This document shows, piece by piece, positions 26,301 through 36,594 of a DNA stretch of 64,000 nt. Origin of the DNA: Chamaea fasciata (lineage: Eukaryota > Chordata > Aves > Passeriformes > Sylviidae); NCBI GenBank assembly GCA_029207755.1, contig JARCOQ010000007.1, positions 39,327,656 to 39,391,655 of the forward strand. Direction: 5' to 3'. Below the pieces are notes generated by a model. That model did no database searches. It worked only from the letters and a program-made list of their open reading frames with translations, and was not told the origin of the DNA. Within the stretch, counting starts at the first letter, position 1, and each line of letters opens with the position of its first letter. The position numbers were made by a program, and so were the translations under genes.

Positions 26301-29300
26301 ACTGGATTTAGTACCTTTTTAAATGATTTGTGCTGCTCTTGCTCTTGATGTTTCTTCAGCTGCTGGTTCAGTTTGTTCAAAATACTTCTATTCCACTGGG
26401 ACAAGGACTGGTGGAATCAGAACCAAAAGACATCACCTGTCTCTCTCTGCTTCCTGTTACTGAGACCTCAGAATGCAACAGACTCATGTTGCCAGGTAAA
26501 ATCTCTGTGGCAGATCTTTGTGATCCTGTCCTTCATATAGCTGCCTTTACTTCACCACTCTGTCCCCACTGTCTCTTGCTGATAAGACATTCCAGGGATA
26601 GAGAAACAAGTTCAGCAGAGTGACTGAATTGTCTCATTTAATAGTGATGTCTGACTAGTTAGAAACTTCCTCCTCCCTTCTCTCTGAAGTTTTGGGGTCT
26701 TTTCCTAGAAAAATAATTTCATAGGTGTCTTTTAGTCATAGTGTATTTATGCTTTTATTTACTCTGGTTTCACTTTCCTCATTAGATGATGAAAGAGATC
26801 TCACTTCTCCAAGTCACACTAATTCTTCCAAAGATGTTTCTTCATCTGCTGTCTTGAGAAGTCTCCAGGTAAATGTAGGCCCTGATGGAGAGGAAACAAG
26901 GGCACAGAATGTGCAGAAACCATCTGAACTTCTGTCAACTCCAGAAACTTCTAGTTTATTGCAAGACCTCCAGCCCAGCGACAGCACTTCATTCATTCTT
27001 CTCAACCTAACAAGAGCAGGTAATTGTCCTTCTGTTTGTCATCTGGCTGGATATGTCTCAGTAGAGTGCAGGAGATACAAGTACAACTCTGTCCCTGCTG
27101 CTTATGAAGAGGAAAGATCATGAAATTTGCTGGCATTATTGGATATTTTAGGAGCATTTAGTCATCAACATCTTTCTACAACATAGAGGTCAGTGGAGAC
27201 TTTTTCAGGGCAGCTATTTCATCCATGCTATGAACACTAATCTCTGAGAAGCAAAAGAAATTTCCCTCTGTTCCATTATTGTTTCACAAGTTTGTCTTCT
27301 TTTCTAGGGCTGGGGTCTCCCGCAGAGCACTTGGTGTTTGTTCAAGATGAAGCAGAAGATTCTGGCAATGACTTTCTCTCTCATGATAGCACAGACAGCA
27401 GCACCCCATGGTTCCTACGAGTGCAAGAATTGGCCCATGACAGTTTAATTGCTGCCACTCGGGCACAGCTCGCAAAGAATGCCAAAGCAAGCAATAATGG
27501 TAGGAGATCCACAGATTGTGTCTCAAAAGTTGAATGTTCCATACAAGGCCCCTAGTTCCACATTGTTTCTTCCTCTCTTTAATTCTCTCTTGCCTTGAAT
27601 CAGTTATGACATCTTCAAATCATCAGTGACAGAATTATACAGGACAATTACGCCTTTTTTCTTTAGTATAAATAGGCTTTGCATTTTTTCTTGGGGAATC
27701 AACTCTAGTGGAACCATCTGTTCATTGTAGCCTACTAGTTCTCTGGTACATGTAAAGAATATCTTCTTTCTGACTGCAGCTGCTTCTTTTTCAACTCTCA
27801 TTTTCACTTTTAAGAGCGTATTTTTAATACGTACTGTAAATTATGCTTTCTTTTTAGCTTCAGTGAGTTTGGAGATCAGTTTTCTGCAGAATACATAATT
27901 AGATTTAGTCACATGCTTTCTGACTTAATTATTTTAATAAATTATTGCAATCAAATGCAGTATCTCTTACTTTAGCTAAGGTGTTTTTCAAAACAGCTTA
28001 GCTAATAGGTGATAGTTGGTTGATAGTTGAAATTGGTTGTTTGGTATTGATATACAGACCATTTTTACAATTTCTGGTGCATTGGCTTTCTATTCTTTTT
28101 GTGATAAGCCTAATCTGGTAACAGTTGATCTGCCAGATCCAGATAGATTGTTGGGAATAGTTTATGGGCCAGGTAAGGTTTGCAAGTCTGTGTCTCATCT
28201 CTGTTACAGGCTAGGCAGCAGCATGTAGGACTTGCTAAACAGTTAGTAGCCAGACACATACCTGACTTGCAGTCCTGTATCATATATGATGCTGTTTTTT
28301 CTATTAAATTTGACACATTATAGTAATCTGTATATTTTTTAGATTTCGATGGGCTTTATTTTTAATTTCCAGGTGAAAATGTTCATCTTTGCACAGGAGA
28401 TGGGCAGCCAAAAGATTCAAGCCCCATTCCTCATTTATCTCGTGTGGAAAGGAAGCTGAAGTGCACAGTTGAGGGCTGTGATCGGACATTTGTATGGCCA
28501 GCTCACTTCAAGTATCATCTGAAAACACACCGGTGAGAAGAATGAAGCGGTTTGTTATTATGACCTTGTAAAAATGCAGTCTGTATTTGAGATAATTTGT
28601 TAGGTTTTGACATTGACAAGCTGTGAAAACCTGGCATTATTCTTATAAATATTAGGTCTCTTGAGTGCTTTAAGTCAATTATGCTAAAGAACTTGGATTA
28701 GATTTAGATAATTTTGCAGGTCCTTGTTATGTTTGGTTTAGAATTTTTGTATTTTCACAGGGACTCATATTTAATAAAAGAAAGAAGTCAAGCGTTCATG
28801 AAAAAAATGTGTTGCAGTAGCTGGTAATGAAACAGCTTTTTGTTGCTTTCCAGGAACGACCGCTCCTTCACCTGCCCAGCAGAAGGTTGTGGAAAAAGTT
28901 TCTACGTCTTGCAAAGGCTGAAGGTGCACATGAGAACTCACAATGGTGAAAAACCCTTTGTGTGCACAGAACTGGGCTGTGGTAAACAGTTCACAACAGC
29001 TGGAAATCTGAAGAACCACCTACGAATTCACACTGGTGTGTTTTAGACCTCACCTATTTGTGGTCTGCTGAGGTGGGGTCTTTCCTGAGGAATAAACCAC
29101 TTCCTCCTCTGTCCTCAAACTATTGAAAGTATTATGTTGTTTACTTCTGCCCTCCATTAATGTCCCTTTTCTGTCAATTCCCATTGATCTGTAGGTCAGA
29201 TAAATCAAGTGCTAATCTCTTTTACTGTCCTGTATAGTTTCACACAGGCTTTGCCTTTCAAATAGTATGTGGTGATGCTGTATTCTGTTCAGATGCATAC

Positions 29301-32300
29301 TCTGAAGATACCCTTTCAGCTGTGTGATGGAGGGAGGGGTGTGTGAAACTAGACTGTTATCAAGGGAATAGTTAGTGAACATGACTTCTGAAATTGTGTT
29401 TTGTAAAGAGGTTATTTGAAATTCCTGAAAGGTTCAACTGCTTAGATAGTAGGAGTTGTACTGACATCTGCCTGACTGACTAGCTTGTGTTACCTATGCT
29501 GCTTGATGAATGAGTACATTTGGGACATACAGGGAAATGAGGAATGCAGTGGAATGAGTTGCAAAAATACAGTAGCAAAGAAAAGTAGAAAAAAGCATTA
29601 ATTAGAAGACAGCATTGTGGTGTGCAAACTGCTCTGTTTGTGCCAATGCTAATTTGGGATGTTACTGTATGCTGGAGCCTGTATACTTTCAATTCATGCT
29701 CAGCTTTTTATAGTAAATAAAACAAGAATCTTTATTTCAAAGTGCTGTATTTTATACATGGTTGGTTTGTGATGGCTCCTCTGGAGAATATGATCCTGCC
29801 CTGTCAGTATTTTTAGAAGTTGGTATAACAGCCAAAGTGCTTTAGATGTTTTTGTACTAGAAAGTTAGAGAGGCACAAAAGTTACTGCTGAAATGACCAG
29901 CAATTTAATAGTGACCAACAATTTAATTAATGATCAGTGAAGTTCATAGTGAATATTTTGGTGATTTTGTTTGTTTAGTTTTTTAAGCCTCAGGGTTATC
30001 ACAACACTCAAAAAAATGGCCTGTTCAAGCTCCTCAGAATATTGCTACAGATTCCCTGATGGCCTTGGAAGCATTGTATTACAGTTGGGGAACATTTCAA
30101 AATAACCTTGACAAGTGTGAGAGAACAAGGCCTCCCAGGTAAAATGAAATGACAGGTTATGTGGGTCGGCAGCAGCTGTTTGTGCCTCCTGCCTTACTTA
30201 AACACAACCGTATGGTGTGTGGTCTGTGGATGCACATGGGAAAAGGCTGCTATTTTAAAGTATGTGCAGTCTAGCTAGAACACATGGTTTGGGGGCAGAT
30301 GTTGGGATGTAGTTAAAAATTGTACATACCAATAATAAAATTTTGAGTGTGTAGTAACAGCAGCTATATTTTTTGCAGTTTTCTTTTGCACTTACAGCTC
30401 CCAGCTAAGGTGCAGATTAAGTTAATAGGCCCAGCTGATACATGCACAATCCTCCCTGATAAGTGAGCATTCTGTAACCAACAGAGTAGTAGCTTCTGGA
30501 GGAGTAAGTTAGAAACTTTCTAAGCTGCAAATGGAAAATGTGGAATTAAGCATTTGATCAGACCAAAGGTGTTATGAAATTGGAGGTGTAAATAGCCCTA
30601 GGGTGTCCTAGAGATAGAACTGTGTACTGTTATTTAGGTCAATGGTAGTTTTCCTAAACTTTCACAGATTTATACCAAGCCAGAAAGTACAGTCAGTGTT
30701 TGAGACTCTGCTGTGTATTTCAGCTTTGGAATATCAATTGGAACATGCTGTGTTGTTCCTTTTTGCTCACAGCTGTCAAATGCTATTGTAGATAAGAGGC
30801 TAGTAAATGAGCTGTAGGGAGAAGACTTCTGAAGGCAAAGCCACAGTAGAAACACCTTTAAAAACAAGTTTACTCTGAAAGAACTACTTATATGTCATAT
30901 AATAAAATGTTAAAATAGCTTGCATAATCTCCTGTGATCTTGCTATTACTCTTGTGCAGGGGTCCAGTTAAAATCTTGAAATCATAGTGTTAAACATAGT
31001 ATTTTGAGTTCTTTTGTGGGATGTTGCAGGCAAAAGTTATGTCTGGCTTTATTAAGAGAGTGTTCAAAATAGATTAATTTTATTGCACTGCATTAATGTA
31101 GTAACCTCCCAATTTATCAGAATTCAAATAAATCAAAAATAGCTGTGATATAGATTTCAGCCCATGAGAACAATTTGTGCCTTGAATTACAGTTCCTCCA
31201 CACATAGATATAAATGACTGACACATCTCTCAGAGGATTTTGGCAAGTTCAGCCTGATCTGAAATAAGGTATAGAATCTGATATGGAGGGAAATACAGTT
31301 AATGGGATTTTTGGCACTGAGAGGCAGAAAGGGAGCAGGACCCTATGAGTGTGTGGAACAGAGAGGTGGTTGTTGAGAACTGCATTGAAGATACATCATA
31401 GATCAAGTAGTTTTATATTATTCTATTATTATTTATATACTTGGAAGATTATCTAGAAAGAGTGGTCTCTTGCTTCACTTTTAGTGAATGATGGTCTAAG
31501 AATATTTTAAAATAATGCCACTGTTTCCTCTGGTAAAGAGAATGCTGTAAAAGCCTTAGGAAGCTTATCAAGGATGTGTAATTTCCATGGAACTCTGATA
31601 TACATAAGGCCAAATGGGAGAATGGAGTAGAGATGTCCAGGCTGTTCTCAGGGACTTGGGCAATCAGATTAAGCTGTGATCCCAAAATCTTAAGAACTTA
31701 CTTTTCCCTTGTAGGGGAAAAACCCTTTCTGTGTCAGGCACAGGGATGTGGTCGCTCCTTTGCTGAATACTCCAGTCTTCGGAAACATTTGGTTGTCCAC
31801 TCAGGTAAGAGTCTTCATCTGACATTCTGTGATCTGTCTGAAAAAATGCCTTTATTGTAGGACTTTGATTTGAGTTCCTTAAGAAAAACCCTGGTTTCTA
31901 CAGAATTTCTGGTCATAGTGTTTTTTGACTTCCCTTTTGTGGTGCCTGTAGCCTGTACACTTTAATCTTTTAGGTTGTTTCTATTTCTAAATTCAAATTA
32001 CATTTTAAATTTTTTTTTTTAAATTTGTTTCTAAAATGTCATGAAGTTGACTATCTTTTCCATAGCTGCCATTTGGTTATTTGAAGGAGACTCTAGCATC
32101 TCTGTATGTTAACCACAGCCATTTGAATCTGAAATCTCTTGCAAGTGGGTTTCTGCCATTGGTACAGTTTTCCTTTATTTTTTCCTACCACATACTTGTA
32201 ATTGGACAAAGGTTTAGGTGGAAATGTATTTCACAAGTGTTTCAAAGCTTCTGCCCTCTGTTTTGATTGATCTATCTTAAATATATCATCAGCACACAAT

Positions 32301-35294
32301 GAAAATGGTATGTTTGGGGAATAGGAGATTTTATTGAGGTAATAACATTTGGGATTGAATTCTCCATGCTTTTTCTGTCCTGTCTCCTTGTCTTCCATGC
32401 CATTGAGCCAAGAAGTATGGACAGCATGCTTGTATTGTGAAAACAATGAATTGCTCTGTAAAATGGAAATCCTTTCACAGTGACAAGTCATCCTCAAGTC
32501 TCTGCTCCGTAACATAAACCAGATGCTGCAATTCATTGTGTGATGGCAGGAGACAGCTTCCTTGCCTCTGGTCATTTTATTCTATGTGTGGGACATCAAG
32601 TATTTCCGTATCAATGAGTAAACGATTTCAAATAACTTGTTTCCTCTTATCAATCTGACTTGAAAACCTTGTTACTCTTCAGACTTGAGTTTTCCAACAG
32701 ACTTGAGTTTGCCATTACTGATATCTAAACTACTTCTGTTCTAGAAGCTTATGGCCCTCCAGGAGACGGGAATTCTTCTCATTTGGTTTCTACTGATAAA
32801 TTAGCACCAGTGGTGTTAACAGCCATTTCAAAACTGTTACTAGTTTCTTAGTTGATGAGGTTTCTTCTCCCAGTTTGATAATTCTTGGGATATTTCTTCC
32901 CCCTTTGACTCCAAGGAGTGAAGCCCCATCAGTGCCAAATTTGTGGGAAGACATTTTCCCAGAGTGGTAGCAGAAATGTGCATATGAGGAAACACCACTC
33001 CCGAATTGGAACAGCTGGCAGCAGGGAGCGAGAACAGCCAGGTAAAGAAGGAAGCACACTCACTCTGGGGAAAAAGTGCAGGAAAAAAATTAGTGGACAG
33101 TCAAACAAAAGATGTTTTTCCTGATAATATGAGACCACAAGCCAGTAAGAAACAAAAGTCTGTTCCTCTTGGAGATGAGGACTGCTTACCCTCCCATTTT
33201 CTAGGACAGAAGGCAAAGGTGTATTTTTGTATGGTGGTCAAGGGGCAGATATATTTATTGTTTCCAAAATCAATATGAATGTAGTTGGGGTTTTTTACGT
33301 GGATTTTTTCCCTTGGTTATGTTTTCTTGTTGCAAGCACCCTGGGTTTTTACATAATGTGAATTATTTAAAGAGAAAGCCTATCCTGCGTAAGATCCCAC
33401 CGTAGTAAGGTTCAAAACAATAAATGTAGTATTTTCCATCCATTGGAGCACTGGATGCCCAAAGAGTAGGAATCATAAAGTAGGTGTGTAGGGAAGAAGT
33501 CAGTATGACTTGAAGTGGGGCAGGGATTGTATCTTATATTGCAGTGTCATTGCATCATGAGAATTTTACCCTTTTTTATTTCATAATAGAGTCACTGATG
33601 GGCAGCAGTTTGCTGGAAGAACCAACAATGCATAGTAAGAATCTCATCTCCATGAACTCTCAGCCCAGCCTTGGTGTTGAGTCTCTGCACTTGCCAGACA
33701 CAGAGTCAATTATTGGAGTAGAAGAGGGTGAGACCAGCTGCTCTTTTTTCCGCCCTCTTATTTGTGGTGACTGAGATGGGATCGATCTTTCCTCCTTGAG
33801 GCTCACCATATTGCAGTGGGATGAATGAACATTGCTTTAACTGTGCACAGAGGGGTGGGTAGATAGTGGATGAATCCTAAAACTAGAGTTGGAGAAGATC
33901 TGCTGGACCAAGTTTCTCTCTTGCAGAGCTTAAAAGGTGAAGTCTGCTGCTTAGGTGTCACTTAGCCCATGTTGTGGAATGCCATTTCAAAACTGCTTAT
34001 GCAGTCCATCTCCTAAAGCCTAAAGTGTTTGTTTTGCTGGAGCACCTAGGAGCCCCAGCTAAGGACCAGGACCTCATTGTGCTAGGCACTGTTCAAATAT
34101 TCAGTATCTTGAGCAACAGGCCTTCCTTCTACCCTTTACCTTCAGAGACTATATTCTAATACATCTCACTGTCAGAACCTGACTTACTATATGAAATAAA
34201 TGTACTACTTGATATCATTTGGTTACATTTGCTGTGTTCTGTTCCTGCTTTTCCCAGTCATTTTTCTCCAAAATTTGTTTGGTATATCAAGCTCTTTAAA
34301 TGAGTCTTCCACATGGTGTTTTGAGTATTTTGTTACCTTAAAGAGTCTTCAGAACTGGCATTATTGAGAATGCAGAGTTTTGCTAAGGTACTGTGTGTCT
34401 GTAATAGCTTCTATGCAAAGGGAATGCCTAGAGTTTACATTGCTCCCTAGCTGAATGGAAAGGTAGTGCTGCTGCTGGTTCAGGTATTGTAACCTGGAGG
34501 TTCCTGCAGAAGTTCCATCAGGTACCTGGGAATCAGGGTTTGATGCAGTTTGGCTGCCATCTCAGCAATTGACGGGAGATGTCTTCTTTTCTAAAGTATT
34601 TTTGTAGGTTAGCTGAATGGGCTGTAAATCTTTTAATTGAACATAACCAGGTATTTTCATGAAAAGCAAAAATCCAGAACCATAGTTGAAACTCTTTATT
34701 TCCATACCATTTTTGAGACATAATAAGAGACTACAGCTCTCTTTTAGGATTACAGAAATGTAATCCTCCTTTCAGAACAAAACTTTGTTTAGCAAAATAG
34801 ATGTGAGTTTCAGTTACTTAGTTTGATGCCTTTACTTTCATCACATTTCTGCAATTTCTGTTTATGGACCAATATGAAGACCTTAATTTTTTTGTTATCA
34901 TATTCATGTCATTCATGTCACCTTAGTATTTGTTGAAAGGACATAGCATAAAAATTTAAACTTTTGTTCCTCCTTTCTTAGGGCTTTCCTTTTTACTTCA
35001 CATACTTGGAAATCTCTTTTTTTCAGCACCATTAACTATTATTATGGAAATGAGCAACCAGTTTTAGTAAATACTCTTTAAAAGGTATGTATTAAAATTT
35101 CAGTCCCACTGCTCCAAATATATCCATACAAAGAGGCTTTATACCACAGACTTAGAGCATGGAAGTAATCTTCTTTCCTTCCTCTTTCAATGTGGCAAGG
35201 CACGGTGACAATATGCTTACATCGCCGCTCTTTTCCAGGGGGTTCCCAGAGAGAGAACAGCCTCTGTTTGTCCTACACAATTAAACCTGTGTAG
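17304..35294 (+). CDS. ZNF410: ZNF410, five-finger C2H2 transcription factor
   Basis: ZNF410 is a nuclear DNA-binding activator; the mammalian protein acts mainly through clustered sites at CHD4. Coding exons: 17304-17336, 26360-26495, 26786-27019, 27308-27499, 28373-28532, 28854-29035, 31715-31804, 32916-33041, 33590-33727 and a tentative last exon 35239-35294. Phases agree at every junction and the total (1347 nt, 448 residues) is in frame. The N-terminus MLSDELESKPE and the segment VQFVQNTSIPLGQGLVES are diagnostic. An acidic N-terminal region (DEAEDSGNDF) precedes five fingers: CTVEGC..H.., CPAEGC.., CTELGC.., CQAQGC.., CQICGK... The finger 4-5 linker reads SGVKPH where SGEKPH is expected. 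Introns are mostly plain AT-rich sequence; intron 2 (17337-26359) carries three antisense LTRs, and introns at 29036-31714 and 33042-33589 hold nothing I recognise. The family's C-terminus beyond 33727 was not recognised. Mammalian ZNF410 has about 478 residues. Confidence 0.95.
17740..18560 (-). mobile_element. LTR copy A of a five-member endogenous retrovirus family
   Basis: On the minus strand this shares an ordered series of segments with the copy at 60.6 kb: GTTCAACCAGAAAT, then AAATTTACTAT, a GGATCAA purine-rich block, GATCACTGCAGTC..CCTATCT, and a U5-like part around TCTGGCCAGA. It lies in ZNF410 intron 2, antisense to the gene. Ends are approximate; no target duplication was identified. 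Confidence 0.65.
20640..20795 (+). repeat. TTG/TTTG-rich low-complexity tract
   Basis: This is a degenerate run of TTG and TTTG units in ZNF410 intron 2, followed by a T run and a pyrimidine stretch. Confidence 0.7.
21560..22420 (-). mobile_element. LTR copy B of the same family
   Basis: Read on the minus strand it shares CACAGAT.TACAAAC.CTAAC and CTCCTGGGACACTGATGG with the copy at 42.9 kb, GCAAACTTCT with both plus copies, and a U5-like segment (CCTGGCCAGAGGCTGAAC) with the 60.6 kb copy (CCTGGCCAGAGACTAGAC). It is antisense within ZNF410 intron 2. I see no retroviral coding sequence between copies A and B, so both are treated as solo LTRs. Confidence 0.65.
23410..23890. repeat. GC-rich island in intron 2, probably repeat-derived
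   Basis: This block is clearly richer in G+C than the surrounding intron, has sharp edges and no coding potential. It resembles LTR sequence in composition, but I could not match it to another copy in the window. Confidence 0.3.
25210..25960 (-). mobile_element. LTR copy C of the same family
   Basis: On the minus strand there is a TATA box (GGATAAAAAGGG) followed by ATAAGCAGG as in the 60.6 kb copy (TATAAAAG .. GTAAGCAGG), then ATTAAA as polyadenylation signal. GGGACTGGTGAAAAGACTT upstream parallels copy B. This copy fixes the orientation of the family. It is antisense in ZNF410 intron 2. Confidence 0.65.
28373..28532 (+). CDS. ZNF410: ZNF410 exon with zinc finger 1
   Basis: The exon encodes KLKCTVEGCDRTFVWP and the following HFKYHLKTH, finger 1 with its two cysteines and two histidines intact. 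The exon starts in phase 1 and ends in phase 2 (CG|gtgag). Confidence 0.95.
28854..29035 (+). CDS. ZNF410: ZNF410 exon with zinc fingers 2 and 3
   Basis: Finger 2 (CPAEGCGKSF .. HMRTH) and finger 3 (CTELGCGKQF .. HLRIH) are joined by NGEKPF. All eight metal ligands are present. The donor is gtgtgt. Confidence 0.95.
31715..31804 (+). CDS. ZNF410: ZNF410 exon with zinc finger 4
   Basis: The exon opens with GEKPFLC and encodes CQAQGCGRSF .. HLVVH, ending TCA-G before gtaaga. Finger ligands are intact. Confidence 0.95.
32916..33041 (+). CDS. ZNF410: ZNF410 exon with zinc finger 5
   Basis: The exon encodes CQICGKTFSQSGSRNVHMRK and the following histidine, then a basic tail. The linker in front reads G-V-K-P because the codon is GTG where GAG is usual. 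A second possible acceptor three bases later (32919) would instead delete one linker residue. Confidence 0.92.
35239..35294 (+). CDS. ZNF410: Tentative ZNF410 terminal coding exon
   Basis: A good acceptor (CTCTTTTCCAG) in the correct phase leads to 18 codons and a TAG at 35292-35294, followed about 480 nt later by AATAAA at 35779. The encoded tail does not resemble the mammalian ZNF410 C-terminus as I know it, so this is chosen on splice site, phase and poly(A) signal only. Confidence 0.35.
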
Positions 35295-35736
35295 GAACTG
35301 ATACACTGGGAACAGCCTTCCTGGGACCTTCCAAGGAGCTTAAGCCTGTTCTCAGTGTGGAGACTGAGTCACGTGTGAGGATGCTGCAGTCCAGTGCATT
35401 CAGCCTGTAACACAGCAGTGTGAAACACCTGGGCCACAAATTCTTGCATTTACTACTTTGTTATGATTAAAAATGTCATTATTTCAGTTTTATATCTTTG
35501 TCTAATGTGGTAGCTCTGACAGGTACTGCATTTCTGATTTGATGATAAGGTTGTGTTGTTACAGTGTAAGGAAAAAAGGACTGAGGTGACAAAAAGAGAC
35601 ACATCTTCTATTTAAGTAAGTGCAGAAAAGATGATTGATAAGGAACATTGAGCAATACAGAAACATTATATCCATTTTAAAATATTTTAATGTCAAAGTG
35701 CAAAATTCTCAGAAAACATTCCAGGTGGCAAGGATT

Positions 35737-35742
35737 TTTATT
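35737..35742 (-). terminator. Candidate FAM161B poly(A) signal
   Basis: TTTATT on the plus strand is AATAAA on the minus strand, about 850 nt past the FAM161B stop codon at 36595. A weaker ATTAAA lies nearer the stop, at about 36.03 kb. Confidence 0.4.
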
Positions 35743-35778
35743 TTTGAAATGGTTATTAGTGTCAGGTAAAGGGAGGTC

Positions 35779-35784
35779 AATAAA
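35779..35784 (+). terminator. Candidate ZNF410 poly(A) signal AATAAA
   Basis: This is a canonical hexamer downstream of the tentative ZNF410 stop. Earlier AATAAA hexamers near 33.42 and 34.19 kb lie inside what would be the last intron. Confidence 0.4.
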
Positions 35785-36594
35785 GCGTGAAATCCGCCAT
35801 TCAAGATGCACTAGGCATTTGAGTGCAATGTGCTGGCAGGCAATACCTAATCTTTTTCCCTCCAAAATCCATCTTTGATATCACAGTAGTCATACAGTTA
35901 GGAAAACAATAACTCAAAGTGATGCACTGTTTAATTACAACCTTCTTCATAACTTTGGTTGTTTTTTGAGTCAAATGAATAACCTAAATTGGTAAATGTT
36001 GAAACACTTTCAAATCACGAAACTTGGAAGATTTTTTAATATAGGAAGACTATTGCTTCTTACTAATGGGAGGGAAGAAGTAGAGCTGGTAGTGGGTGAA
36101 TGAAGAATTAACACCAGAGAAAGACTTCCCTGTGAGTCTTCTCCCAAGATGGGTCAAATCCTGGTATTTGTTTTTGTAGAAATACCTTGTCTGAAAGCAT
36201 TCTAGGACCGTGGAAGGCATTCTCCCTTTCCTATGCGCTTCTGTGGCATGAATGCAAGGAGTTGACACTAGAGGATGCACCTCTTCAATCTTCCATGCAT
36301 ACTTTTATCCAAAGATAGTGCTTCAACCTCTTTAACTTGTTTTGTTGCCCATTAAAGGGAAAGAGCTCACGCAAGGGACACTTTTGAAGACTAAAGGAGG
36401 CTGCAGGGTTTGCTGGGCTGAACAGGACATGCTCTAAACAACAGTTGTTTTTTTTTTTCCTTTACTAAATTCTCCCATCTCACCCCACAGCAATTCTTAG
36501 GTGTCAGCTTAAACTATTAAGTTCCTGAGGATTAACCTGGAGAATCTTAAACAAAGAAAGTCAAGAGCTGATTGATGGATTCTTCTGCAAGCTT

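Noticed and set aside
34510..34521. A 12-nt ZNF410 microexon (AG|AAGTTCCATCAG|GT) giving Glu-Val after exon 33590-33727
   Set aside because: It matches only two residues of the mammalian continuation and has a weak pyrimidine tract, so it could easily be chance.
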